Part shown: positions 17,332 through 24,876 of the stretch, one piece after another
How the letters are laid out: the number at the start of each line of letters is the position of its first letter
Position numbering within the stretch: the first letter of the stretch is position 1
From: CAIXSC01 sp046349915
Lineage (GTDB): Bacteria > Planctomycetota > Planctomycetia > Pirellulales > Pirellulaceae
DNA: 64,000 nucleotides
NCBI GenBank assembly: GCA_046349915.1
Contig: JAXMBL010000003.1
Coordinates: 806,001-870,000 of the forward strand
Direction: 5' to 3'
Made by a program: the position numbers and the translations under genes
Notes under the pieces: model-generated
What the model saw: the letters and a program-made list of their open reading frames with translations, nothing else
The model's database searches: none
What the model was told of the DNA's origin: nothing

Positions 17332-19407
17332 ATGACGAAATATGCGATCTGGTGTCTTCTTGCGATTGCCCCGACGCTGGCCCCAATGGCTCGGGCTCAA
17401 GCCGACGACTTCTCATGGCTGCGTCAAAAACTGTTGACTCATTGCGGCAAGTGCCACGGCGAAAAGGAGGAGGCCGAATCGGATGTGGATCTTATTTCAC
17501 TCAAGGCTGAGCGTGACTTGACGACGAAATTGCCTTTGGTCGAGCAACTCGTGCGAGTGCTGCGGGATCAGCGTATGCCGCCCAGAACCGAGCCTGCTTT
17601 AGCCGCGGACATTCGTCAGCAGATGCTTGATCAATTGCAGGGACTACATTCACGGACCGTGCGAACCTATCCTTTTCCGCCGATTCCTCTGCGGAGAATG
17701 AACCGGTTTCAATACAACAATGCGGTGGTCGACCTGCTGGAGTTAGACCGGGATATCTTTCAGCTAAACGAACGCCTCTTGCGACGCCGTGAGCCGTATT
17801 TTCAACCAGCGATACGGAAGATGCCCGCCCAGGTTCGTGTTTCCTGCAGGCCCTTGTCGAAGGATATCGACAACGAACGGCCGGAAGGATTCAACGGGGT
17901 CGCGGCGTTTCCACAGGACAAACGAGCGGAGCATGGGTTCGACAATCGTGCGGATCACTTGACGATGTCTCCCTTGCTGATGGAGTCGTTTCTGCAACTC
18001 AGTCAGTCGCTTGCGGACAGTTCGGACTTGAATGCTCGCGAGTGCCGCAGTTGGAAGTGGTTGTTTGTGAGGCCCGCGGACGATGCGATGACGCCAGCGA
18101 CTCTCAAGACAACGCTAAAAACGCGACTCGAGAAATTGCTGCGACGCGCGATGCGCCACCCAATCGATGAAAAAGCTCTCGAGCGATTTGTGACGTTCGC
18201 CGAACGGTTGCTAGCCGAGGGAATGAGTTGGGAAGAGTGCATGCGAACGGTCGTGGGCGGTGTTCTCGCCATGCCCGACTTTCTTTTGATCTACGAATCG
18301 CATCCGGTAAGCATGGGAGCGACTGAGGCGGCGTCTCGTCAACGCATTACCGACTATGAACTGGCAACTCGCCTGTCGCTGTTTCTCTGGTCCAGCATTC
18401 CCGATGATGAACTCTTGAATGCGGCGGAAGCAGGGAAGTTGAGTGATCCAGCATTCTTAAGCCATCAGATTGATCGAATGCTGGACGATCCCAAGTCGAG
18501 CCGATTTTGCGATAACTTCCCCGCGCAGTGGTTGCAACTCGATCGTCTGATAACGTCGATTCCCGATCCGCAACAGTTTCCTTATTTCTATTACAACGGT
18601 TACCGGACCAGCATGCACATGATGTCGGAGCCGTTGTTGTTGTTTGAAACGGTGTTTGTCGAGGATCGCTCGATACTGGATTTGCTGGCGCCCGACTTTA
18701 CCTGGGAAAGCGACATGTTGCGTCAGAACTACGCAGGTGAATCAAAGTCGGGACAGGATGTCAAGGTGCAGACGTTTCGACGAGTTCCGGTTCGAGATCC
18801 GAGCCGCGGCGGCGTCATTACCAATGTGGCTGTGATGACGATGACCTCCACTCCCACAAGAACTCAGCCGATTACGCGCGGCGCCTGGCTGAACGAAGTG
18901 ATCTTCAATGATCCTCCCAAACCGCCGCCAGCCGACGTGCCGCCACTGCCAGAAGTCGACAAAGAGCAGTTGGCGAAACTCACCATTCGCGAACGCTTGG
19001 CGGCGCATCGACAGCGGGCTGATTGTGCTGGCTGCCACGATCGAATCGACCCTCTCGGATTTGCTCTCGAGAATTTCGGACCCACGGGAGTGTGGCGCGC
19101 CAGCTATGAGAATGGCCGAGAAATCGATGCGAGTGGACGACTGTTCGATCGCCATGACTTTCGCACGATTGCCGAATTCAAGTCGATCCTATTGAAGGAG
19201 AAACCACGCTTCATTCGCGCGTTCGTAACACATCTGCTGTCCTACTCGTTGGCTCGCGAATTGGGACCGGCTGACACTCCAACACTGGATGAGATCACTG
19301 CGCGAGCGGTCGCGGGCGAAGATCGGCTGCGAACCATTTTGAAGGCGATTGCCACCAGTGAGTCGTTCTTGCACAAGAGTGCCCCACGAAAACAGGAGAC
19401 GCCTTGA
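17332..19407 (+). CDS. Planctomycete cytochrome c protein, DUF1587/1592/1588/1585 type
   Basis: A 691-residue exported protein: signal peptide to about residue 24, then a PSCyt1-type haem motif CGKCH (38-42). The family domains follow in order: DUF1587 (PLRRMNRFQYNNAVVDLLEL), DUF1595/DUF1592 (YELATRLSLFLWSSIPDDEL...FPAQWLQLDRL), DUF1588 (RGAWLNEVIFNDPPKPPP with a second haem motif CAGCHDRIDPLGFALENF) and DUF1585 at the C-terminus (LLSYSLARELGPAD...AIATSESF). These proteins are confined largely to planctomycetes and relatives and are presumed periplasmic redox proteins with unknown substrate. It is 1 bp from, and surely co-transcribed with, the DUF1552 gene. Confidence 0.93.
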   Translation: MTKYAIWCLLAIAPTLAPMARAQADDFSWLRQKLLTHCGKCHGEKEEAESDVDLISLKAERDLTTKLPLVEQLVRVLRDQRMPPRTEPALAADIRQQMLDQLQGLHSRTVRTYPFPPIPLRRMNRFQYNNAVVDLLELDRDIFQLNERLLRRREPYFQPAIRKMPAQVRVSCRPLSKDIDNERPEGFNGVAAFPQDKRAEHGFDNRADHLTMSPLLMESFLQLSQSLADSSDLNARECRSWKWLFVRPADDAMTPATLKTTLKTRLEKLLRRAMRHPIDEKALERFVTFAERLLAEGMSWEECMRTVVGGVLAMPDFLLIYESHPVSMGATEAASRQRITDYELATRLSLFLWSSIPDDELLNAAEAGKLSDPAFLSHQIDRMLDDPKSSRFCDNFPAQWLQLDRLITSIPDPQQFPYFYYNGYRTSMHMMSEPLLLFETVFVEDRSILDLLAPDFTWESDMLRQNYAGESKSGQDVKVQTFRRVPVRDPSRGGVITNVAVMTMTSTPTRTQPITRGAWLNEVIFNDPPKPPPADVPPLPEVDKEQLAKLTIRERLAAHRQRADCAGCHDRIDPLGFALENFGPTGVWRASYENGREIDASGRLFDRHDFRTIAEFKSILLKEKPRFIRAFVTHLLSYSLARELGPADTPTLDEITARAVAGEDRLRTILKAIATSESFLHKSAPRKQETP

Positions 19408-19408
19408 G

Positions 19409-20782
19409 ATGAGTCGTTTACGCTCGCCACTCGCGGACAGTCGTCGACGATTCCTCTGGGCGACTGGTGGAGCGGTGCTTAGTTTGCCTTGGCTCGAGAG
19501 TTTCACGCCGGTGGTCACGGCCGCTGATCGAACCGCAACAGCGCCAGCGAAGCGAGTTGCCTTTTTCTATCTTCCGAACGGGATCACTCGCCGAGGCTTC
19601 TTCCCGGGCGAGGGCGATCGGCAGTTGCCAAAGTTTGCGGGGCAAAACAACGTTTGGCGTTTTGAAGGAAAATCGGCGCCGATCGGCAGTCATCCTTTGA
19701 CTTTCACGCCCACGCTCGAACCACTTCACCGCGTGAGTGACAAAATCACCCTGATTACAGGGCTCGATCGAACGTTTCAGCAGGGGACTGATTCTCACGC
19801 ACAGGCTGCCTCGTGTTTTCTGACGAGCGTCGCACCTTATCGGGTGAAGGATTCGGCGTACCCTCAAGCGCGAACGCTCGATCATGTCATCGCGGATGCG
19901 TTGGGACAATCGACTCCGTTCCCGACGTTGGAGTTGAGCTGTAACGACCACGAGAACAATATCGAATCGATTTACTTCGACAATATGTCGTGGTACGGGA
20001 CTGGGCATGTCGCCCCTTCGATGCGGAGTCCGCGGAAGGTCTATGACCGATTGTTCGGAACACATTCTAACGCCCGCGTGCGACGAATCACCGATTTAGC
20101 GCTGGACAGTGCTCGTGATTTGCAGAGCCGTTTGAGTCAGGGCGATCAACGTCGAGTTGCGGAGTATATCGATTCAATTCGCGCGATCGAACAGCGAATG
20201 GAGAGAGTGGAATCGCTGCAGTCCCAGTTGGTGGCGGCCAAGGCGCCGCGGCCCGAGGATCATCTGCCGCGTGCCGAGTACATTCATTTGATGGGCGATC
20301 TGATGGTAACGGCGCTACAGAGCGGGCTGACGAACGTCGCAACGTTGATGGTCGGCCCCGAACGATGGACAACTCCCACAAATTGGGAGGGGATTTTGGA
20401 GAAACCCCAGAGTCATCATGCGATGACGCACGCACCTCAAGATCATCTGGAGGATCTACTGCGACTGGACCGTTTCCATGTTTCGGCGTTTGCACGTTTG
20501 ATCGAACGCATGAGCAAAATGGTCGAGTCGGATGGATCGACGCTCTTGGACAATACGCTGTTCACCTTGGGAGCAGGCATGGGAGATGGAACCACTCACC
20601 AGTACAACGACCTCCCGCTGGTAATCGCCGGTGGAGGACGATCGTTGCGTCTCGGTCAGCATCTCCAGTGTCCTGTCGGCACGCCACTCGCCAATCTCTG
20701 GCTCACTCAGTTGCAAGTGCTCGGCATTGAACGAGATCAATACGCTGACAGCACCGGCGTGTTGAATTCGCTCATGGTCTAA
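19409..20782 (+). CDS. DUF1552 protein, Tat-exported
   Basis: A 457-residue protein from the ATG at 19409, one base after the TGA of the cytochrome gene. The N-terminus has a twin-arginine signal (SRRRFLWATGGAVLSLPWLE). DUF1552 hallmarks follow: KRVAFFYLPNGITRRGFFP, a region ending in an alkaline-phosphatase-superfamily-like layout (GDLMVTALQSGLTNVATLM, DNTLFTLGAGMGDGTTHQYNDLPLVIAGGGRSL). DUF1552 genes nearly always accompany DUF1592-type cytochromes in planctomycetes, as DUF1501 accompanies DUF1549/1553, so the two probably act together in the periplasm. Its stop codon overlaps that of the convergent next gene. Confidence 0.93.
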   Translation: MSRLRSPLADSRRRFLWATGGAVLSLPWLESFTPVVTAADRTATAPAKRVAFFYLPNGITRRGFFPGEGDRQLPKFAGQNNVWRFEGKSAPIGSHPLTFTPTLEPLHRVSDKITLITGLDRTFQQGTDSHAQAASCFLTSVAPYRVKDSAYPQARTLDHVIADALGQSTPFPTLELSCNDHENNIESIYFDNMSWYGTGHVAPSMRSPRKVYDRLFGTHSNARVRRITDLALDSARDLQSRLSQGDQRRVAEYIDSIRAIEQRMERVESLQSQLVAAKAPRPEDHLPRAEYIHLMGDLMVTALQSGLTNVATLMVGPERWTTPTNWEGILEKPQSHHAMTHAPQDHLEDLLRLDRFHVSAFARLIERMSKMVESDGSTLLDNTLFTLGAGMGDGTTHQYNDLPLVIAGGGRSLRLGQHLQCPVGTPLANLWLTQLQVLGIERDQYADSTGVLNSLMV

Positions 20783-21402
20783 TTTGACGCTTGCCCAAGC
20801 CATCTTTGGCGTATATCGGTCCAGATCCTCGCCATGACAAATCCGGGGATTGTGACGCTATCTCTCTTGGGGCGATGTTCCAGTGGATGAGGGAATGTTG
20901 CGATGAGCGCCTGACGAGCTTCTTCGTTCTGGTCGAATTTCGCCGTACAGGCGCGGGCCATCAGCGCCCAGTGTGCTAGGGAACCAGTCGGAATGGCGTT
21001 GCCGCCGTAGAAAAAGTGGTTTGGCGTCGGTTGCCGCTGACCGGCTCGTTTCGCTTCGATACCCGGTAAGGAAGCCAGCGACAGGCGTTGCGTCTTCGTC
21101 TCGAATTTAAGGCTCTGCCAAAACGACTCGACCGATGCGTAGCGCACACCGTCGAGAATGAACGGTGTGGCGGCAAAGTTCCCGATGAGCTGCACGTGTG
21201 GATCAGGATGACGGCTCGTAACATTGATTGGCTGGTTCAGCCGAGGATCGCCAAGGCTGCGGAGCACAAGTCCGCTCCCGCTTTCCACCACCGCCTGAAA
21301 ATGGTATCCGGGGTGCTGGGACTTCCATTCCGCGATGTGAGATTCGTCGCCTTCATCCGTCGGCGCAACGATCAGCAGGTCCTTCTTGAGGATAACTCGC
21401 AT
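20779..21402 (-). CDS. NADAR/YbiA-like protein
   Basis: A 207-residue cytoplasmic protein. The central segment GNFAATPFILDGVRYASVES, continuing FWQSLKFETKTQR and AKRAGQRQ, matches the NADAR (DUF1768/YbiA) pattern of a GxYxSVExxxQxxKF motif followed by a conserved KxxG. NADAR enzymes hydrolyse N-glycosidic bonds of ADP-ribosylated or riboflavin-pathway compounds. The N-terminal ~75 residues are extra relative to typical 150-180-residue members and I do not recognise them. Its TAG stop overlaps the DUF1552 TAA stop (20779-20782). Assignment rests on motif memory, not a search. Confidence 0.65.
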   Translation of the reverse strand: MRVILKKDLLIVAPTDEGDESHIAEWKSQHPGYHFQAVVESGSGLVLRSLGDPRLNQPINVTSRHPDPHVQLIGNFAATPFILDGVRYASVESFWQSLKFETKTQRLSLASLPGIEAKRAGQRQPTPNHFFYGGNAIPTGSLAHWALMARACTAKFDQNEEARQALIATFPHPLEHRPKRDSVTIPGFVMARIWTDIRQRWLGQASN

Positions 21403-21450
21403 AGTCGAGGATTGCCCGCAGTGAGTTGGTTGGGCTGAGTAGGACGCTTG

Positions 21451-22401
21451 TTATCTAGGGACGCTTTGAGTCGTCCAAATCTCGCGCCTTACCGCATTGG
21501 CCAGCGAGTCGAGGCGTTCGTTTGCGAAGAACTCGGGACCGCCGTGCTTGCCACCGGCGATTACCTGAAAATCAACGGGACGCCCCGCCTTTCGATAAGT
21601 CTCAGCTAACTCGCGCGATTGCTCGATCGGCATCTGCGGGTCGGCGTCGCCGTGAATCAGCCATAGAGCGGGATCGTTGGAGTCGACATGCGCGACAGGA
21701 CTGGCAAGTTTCGCGAGAACGGGAACCTGATCGGGCTGTCCACCGAGTAGCAGTTGCAACGCGGGAACTCGTACGCTCAGGCCATAAGGGGTTGATTGGC
21801 CGAGAATCGATTGCAGATTGCCAGCGCCATAGAAGGAGACAATGGCTTGAACGTCGGAAGGTTCGCCGAGATGATCGCCTACCGTTCCTTCGAGTTCCTT
21901 GACTCCCCTGGAGACCCCCGCCAACGCCGCTAAATGGCCGCCCGCGGAACCGCCCACCAACACAAAGTTGTCTCGCTTCAAGCCATACTCTTCCGACTTC
22001 GCTCGCAGAAAGCGAATCGCCGCTTTGATGTCGTGAATCTGCGCAGGGAACTTTGCCTCGGGACTCAGACGATACTCAACGCTCGCAATGGCGAATCCGT
22101 GTTCCAGCCAATGAGTGACGGGCACGTTGTCTTTCGAACCCGCTCGCCAGGCCCCGCCATGAACCCAGACCACCACGGGGCGCGGCGCCGGGTGCTCGGG
22201 AGATGGCTGATAGAGATCAAGCTTCAACACGCGGTCTCCCAAGCGTGCAAATTCGATGTCGCGCACAGTGGGCTCCCGGGCGTCGACTGACACGCAGCAA
22301 TAACAGGCCACGAACATCATCACGAATGGCCAGAATTGAGCACCTCGAGCCGTGTGATCGCTGAAGCTGCTCGCCTTGCCTGTTTGGAAACGGTTCGACA
22401 T
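21451..22401 (-). CDS. Secreted BD-FAE-type esterase/lipase
   Basis: A 316-residue protein with an N-terminal hydrophobic segment (FWPFVMMFVACYCCVSVDA) acting as signal. Alpha/beta-hydrolase motifs are clear: oxyanion HGG in VVWVHGGAWRAGSKDN, nucleophile elbow GGSAGGH (LVGGSAGGHLAALAG), an acid in LIHGDADPQMP and a C-terminal His in GGKHGGP. This is the carboxylesterase/bifunctional feruloyl esterase-like family that deacylates carbohydrate or xenobiotic esters. The natural substrate is unknown. It lies 63 bp downstream of phoD on the same strand and could share its transcript. Confidence 0.88.
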   Translation of the reverse strand: MSNRFQTGKASSFSDHTARGAQFWPFVMMFVACYCCVSVDAREPTVRDIEFARLGDRVLKLDLYQPSPEHPAPRPVVVWVHGGAWRAGSKDNVPVTHWLEHGFAIASVEYRLSPEAKFPAQIHDIKAAIRFLRAKSEEYGLKRDNFVLVGGSAGGHLAALAGVSRGVKELEGTVGDHLGEPSDVQAIVSFYGAGNLQSILGQSTPYGLSVRVPALQLLLGGQPDQVPVLAKLASPVAHVDSNDPALWLIHGDADPQMPIEQSRELAETYRKAGRPVDFQVIAGGKHGGPEFFANERLDSLANAVRREIWTTQSVPR

Positions 22402-22464
22402 GAATGACCTTTCTCGATTCAGCGGGATCAGGGCGAGTGAGAGAGAGCTTGGTGCTCGCGAACT

Positions 22465-24042
22465 TCAGGCTTCTTGGACGCCAGGCTTGTTCCTTTCGAC
22501 AACGAACGACTTGCGAGTCTGCAGTGGTGCACCCGGCTTGTCGACGAACGGTACCGTGCGGAAATGCGTCGTCCAGCGATCGCGAGTTGCTTCACACGAA
22601 ACGTAACCTCGCTCGTCGTTGAAGAAACGCACGAACGGGTTTTCCTTCAGTAACTCGGGCGTATCCTTGCGCTGTTCCGCGCCGTTGCCTCCCGAACTGA
22701 TCGACGTTCCGACGAATTCGGTTCCAACGATTGGGGAATCGGGATTGGATGAGTCCACTTGCAGGTTGTTCGCCCAATTGCAGTGGATGTCGCCCGCGAT
22801 GACGATTGGGTTGATCTGAGGATGCGCCGCGAAATACTTCAGCATGCGCTGCCGATTGGCTTCGTAACCTGGCCATTGGTCCATGCTGTAAGCGACTTCT
22901 TCTCCCGCCTTCCGATCGACTCGCGCCATCATCACTTGCTGGGTCAGCACGTTCCACGTACTTGTGGTGTGATCGAGCTGACGATAGAGCCACTGCTCTT
23001 GCGCGTCTCCCATGAGGGTCGCTCGCGGATCGTAAACCGCGTCGCAAGGCGGCTTGTTGCCGTCGCCGCAGGGCTGGTCGGTGCGATACTGGCGAGTGTC
23101 GAGCACATCGAAGGCGGCGAGTCTTCCCCACGGCACTCGGCGATAAAGCAGCATGTCGGGGCCGTGAGGAATCTGCGTCTGTCGCAGCGGCATATGCTCG
23201 TAATATGCCTGATACGCCGCCGCTCGACGGAACAGGTAAGCCGTGGGATCATCATCAGGTTTCTCGGAGATTCCCCCCGCGCAATTGTTGGCGAACTCGT
23301 GGTCGTCCCACGTCACAAGCCACGGACATTTGGCGTGAGCGGCTTGGAGATGCGGGTCCGTTTTGTACTGAGCGTGCCGATTCCGATAGTCGGTCAGCTC
23401 TCGCAGCAAAGGACCGACATGCACGCGAAACGCGGTCGTCTTCCCTGGACCTTCGTAAATGTAGTCGCCCAGGTGCGCGATCAGATCGAGATCCTCCTTG
23501 GCCATATGCTCGTAAGCCGTGTAGTGCCCACTCTCGAAGTGTTGGCATGAAGCGAACGCCATGCGCAAACGGTCTGGCAAGTCGTTGGCTTGTGGGGCGG
23601 TGCGAGCTCGTCCCACCACGCTCGCTTCACCCGCGACATCGAATCGATAGAAGTACCAACGATTCGGCTCGAGTCCAGCGACTTCGACATGCACCGAATG
23701 AGCCAACTCGGGAGTGGCTACCGCGGTTCCCTCGGCCGCGACTCTTGTCATCGCCGCGTCATGCGCAACCTGCCAGCGGACCTTGAGGTTCTCGTGCGGC
23801 ATGCCGCCACCCTCGAGAGGTTTGGGCGCCAGCCGAGTCCAAAGTACGAAACCATCGGGCGTAGGTTCGCCGGACGCGATTCCAAGCGAGAAGGGATTAT
23901 CGGGCAGCGGCGCGAAACGTTTGGCCAACGCTGATCGCGGCGCCGATAGCATGGGCCAGGAAAGAACCATGCCAGCCCCCATGCCGAGAAACGTCCGCCG
24001 ACTCCAAATCCGTCCCGCCGTCTCGAACTTGCGCGCGCACAT
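22465..24042 (-). CDS. phoD: PhoD-type alkaline phosphatase/phosphodiesterase
   Basis: A 525-residue protein with a twin-arginine signal (SRRTFLGMGAGMVLSW, about residues 14-29). It has the PhoD N-terminal beta domain (FSLGIASGEPTPDGFVLWTRL) and then the metallophosphatase core with MAFASCQHFESGHYTAYEHM, LIAHLGDYIYEG, WDDHEFANNCAG and IVIAGDIHCNWA. These are the iron/calcium ligands of PhoD enzymes, which release phosphate from mono- and diesters in the periplasm or medium. Length fits the family. The palindrome-A pair lies just upstream of its start, between this gene and the DinB-like gene. Confidence 0.93.
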   Translation of the reverse strand: MCARKFETAGRIWSRRTFLGMGAGMVLSWPMLSAPRSALAKRFAPLPDNPFSLGIASGEPTPDGFVLWTRLAPKPLEGGGMPHENLKVRWQVAHDAAMTRVAAEGTAVATPELAHSVHVEVAGLEPNRWYFYRFDVAGEASVVGRARTAPQANDLPDRLRMAFASCQHFESGHYTAYEHMAKEDLDLIAHLGDYIYEGPGKTTAFRVHVGPLLRELTDYRNRHAQYKTDPHLQAAHAKCPWLVTWDDHEFANNCAGGISEKPDDDPTAYLFRRAAAYQAYYEHMPLRQTQIPHGPDMLLYRRVPWGRLAAFDVLDTRQYRTDQPCGDGNKPPCDAVYDPRATLMGDAQEQWLYRQLDHTTSTWNVLTQQVMMARVDRKAGEEVAYSMDQWPGYEANRQRMLKYFAAHPQINPIVIAGDIHCNWANNLQVDSSNPDSPIVGTEFVGTSISSGGNGAEQRKDTPELLKENPFVRFFNDERGYVSCEATRDRWTTHFRTVPFVDKPGAPLQTRKSFVVERNKPGVQEA

Positions 24043-24060
24043 GATTATTTTGTCCCTCTT

Positions 24061-24119
24061 TGTACGACGGACTTCCAGTCCGTCGCTGCATCTCCGTACG
24101 ACGGACTTCTAGTCCGTCG
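24061..24119 (+). repeat. Palindromic repeat family A, tandem pair
   Basis: Two units, GTACGACGGACTTCCAGTCC... (24063-24085) and the same with TCT in the loop (24096-24119), are spaced 34 bp apart. They lie in the divergent region between phoD and the DinB-like gene. Confidence 0.85.
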
Positions 24120-24261
24120 ATCCCAATCCCTCGCCACCACCGGCCACTAGATTACCATTCTGCGTCACGGTCCTCCAAGGACCGTTGACAGCCCACAATC
24201 GGACAAGACGATAGAGCATAATGGCAGTACACAAGGCCATGAGGAAGAATTGGAGAAGGCG

Positions 24262-24825
24262 ATGCAAGAACGTGATGAGCATCTCGCGGTGGCGAAGTCC
24301 GTAATCGACGGCGCCCTCGCCGCATTCCTTTCGAACAAGACTTGGGCAGACAAAGCGGTCGCGCAGCTATCGGACGAAAAGTTGCGGGTCGCCCTCGATC
24401 CCAATACCAACAGCGTCGCAGTCATCATGAAGCATGTGGCGGGAAATCTGCGGTCGCGTTGGACCGATTTTCTCACCGCCGATGGCGAGAAGCCTTGGAG
24501 GAACCGTGACGATGAATTCGTGGACAACTACGGCAGTCGAGCCGAAATCCTGGCCGATTGGGAGAGCGGCTGGGATTCGCTGTTCCAGACACTTCGCTCT
24601 TTGAAACCCGGAGATTTGTCCGCAACTGTTACCATTCGAGGCGAACCGCACTCAGTTCCGTTGGCGATCCAGCGATCCTTGGCTCACTGTGGTTATCATG
24701 TCGGACAGATCATGCTGATCGCCAGAATCCTGGCAGGCGATCATTGGTCCACGATTACGATCGCTCGCGGCGGCTCATCAGGCTTCAACCAGCGAGTGTG
24801 GGGGCAAGGCCACTACAAGACGTAG
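24262..24825 (+). CDS. DinB/DUF1572-family protein
   Basis: A 187-residue cytoplasmic four-helix protein. The ATG at 24262 is preceded by GGAGAAGG (24252-24259); a TTG at 24250 is the alternative start. DinB-type metal-ligand histidines are visible in VIMKHVAGNLRSRW and LAHCGYHVGQIMLIARILAG. DUF1572/DinB proteins are putative metal-dependent thiol transferases or hydrolases in stress and detoxification. The C-terminus ends with a Gly-rich tail (GGSSGFNQRVWGQGHYKT), as in other DUF1572 members. The specific function is unknown. Confidence 0.8.
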   Translation: MQERDEHLAVAKSVIDGALAAFLSNKTWADKAVAQLSDEKLRVALDPNTNSVAVIMKHVAGNLRSRWTDFLTADGEKPWRNRDDEFVDNYGSRAEILADWESGWDSLFQTLRSLKPGDLSATVTIRGEPHSVPLAIQRSLAHCGYHVGQIMLIARILAGDHWSTITIARGGSSGFNQRVWGQGHYKT

Positions 24826-24841
24826 TTCAGCGTTCCCACCC

Positions 24842-24866
24842 TGTACGACGGACTTCCAGTCCGTCG
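24842..24866 (+). repeat. Palindromic repeat family A, single copy
   Basis: One full unit with a TCC loop lies 17 bp after the DinB-like stop and 11 bp before the end of the convergent sulfatase-sialidase gene. Confidence 0.85.
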
Positions 24867-24876
24867 ATCCGATCGC

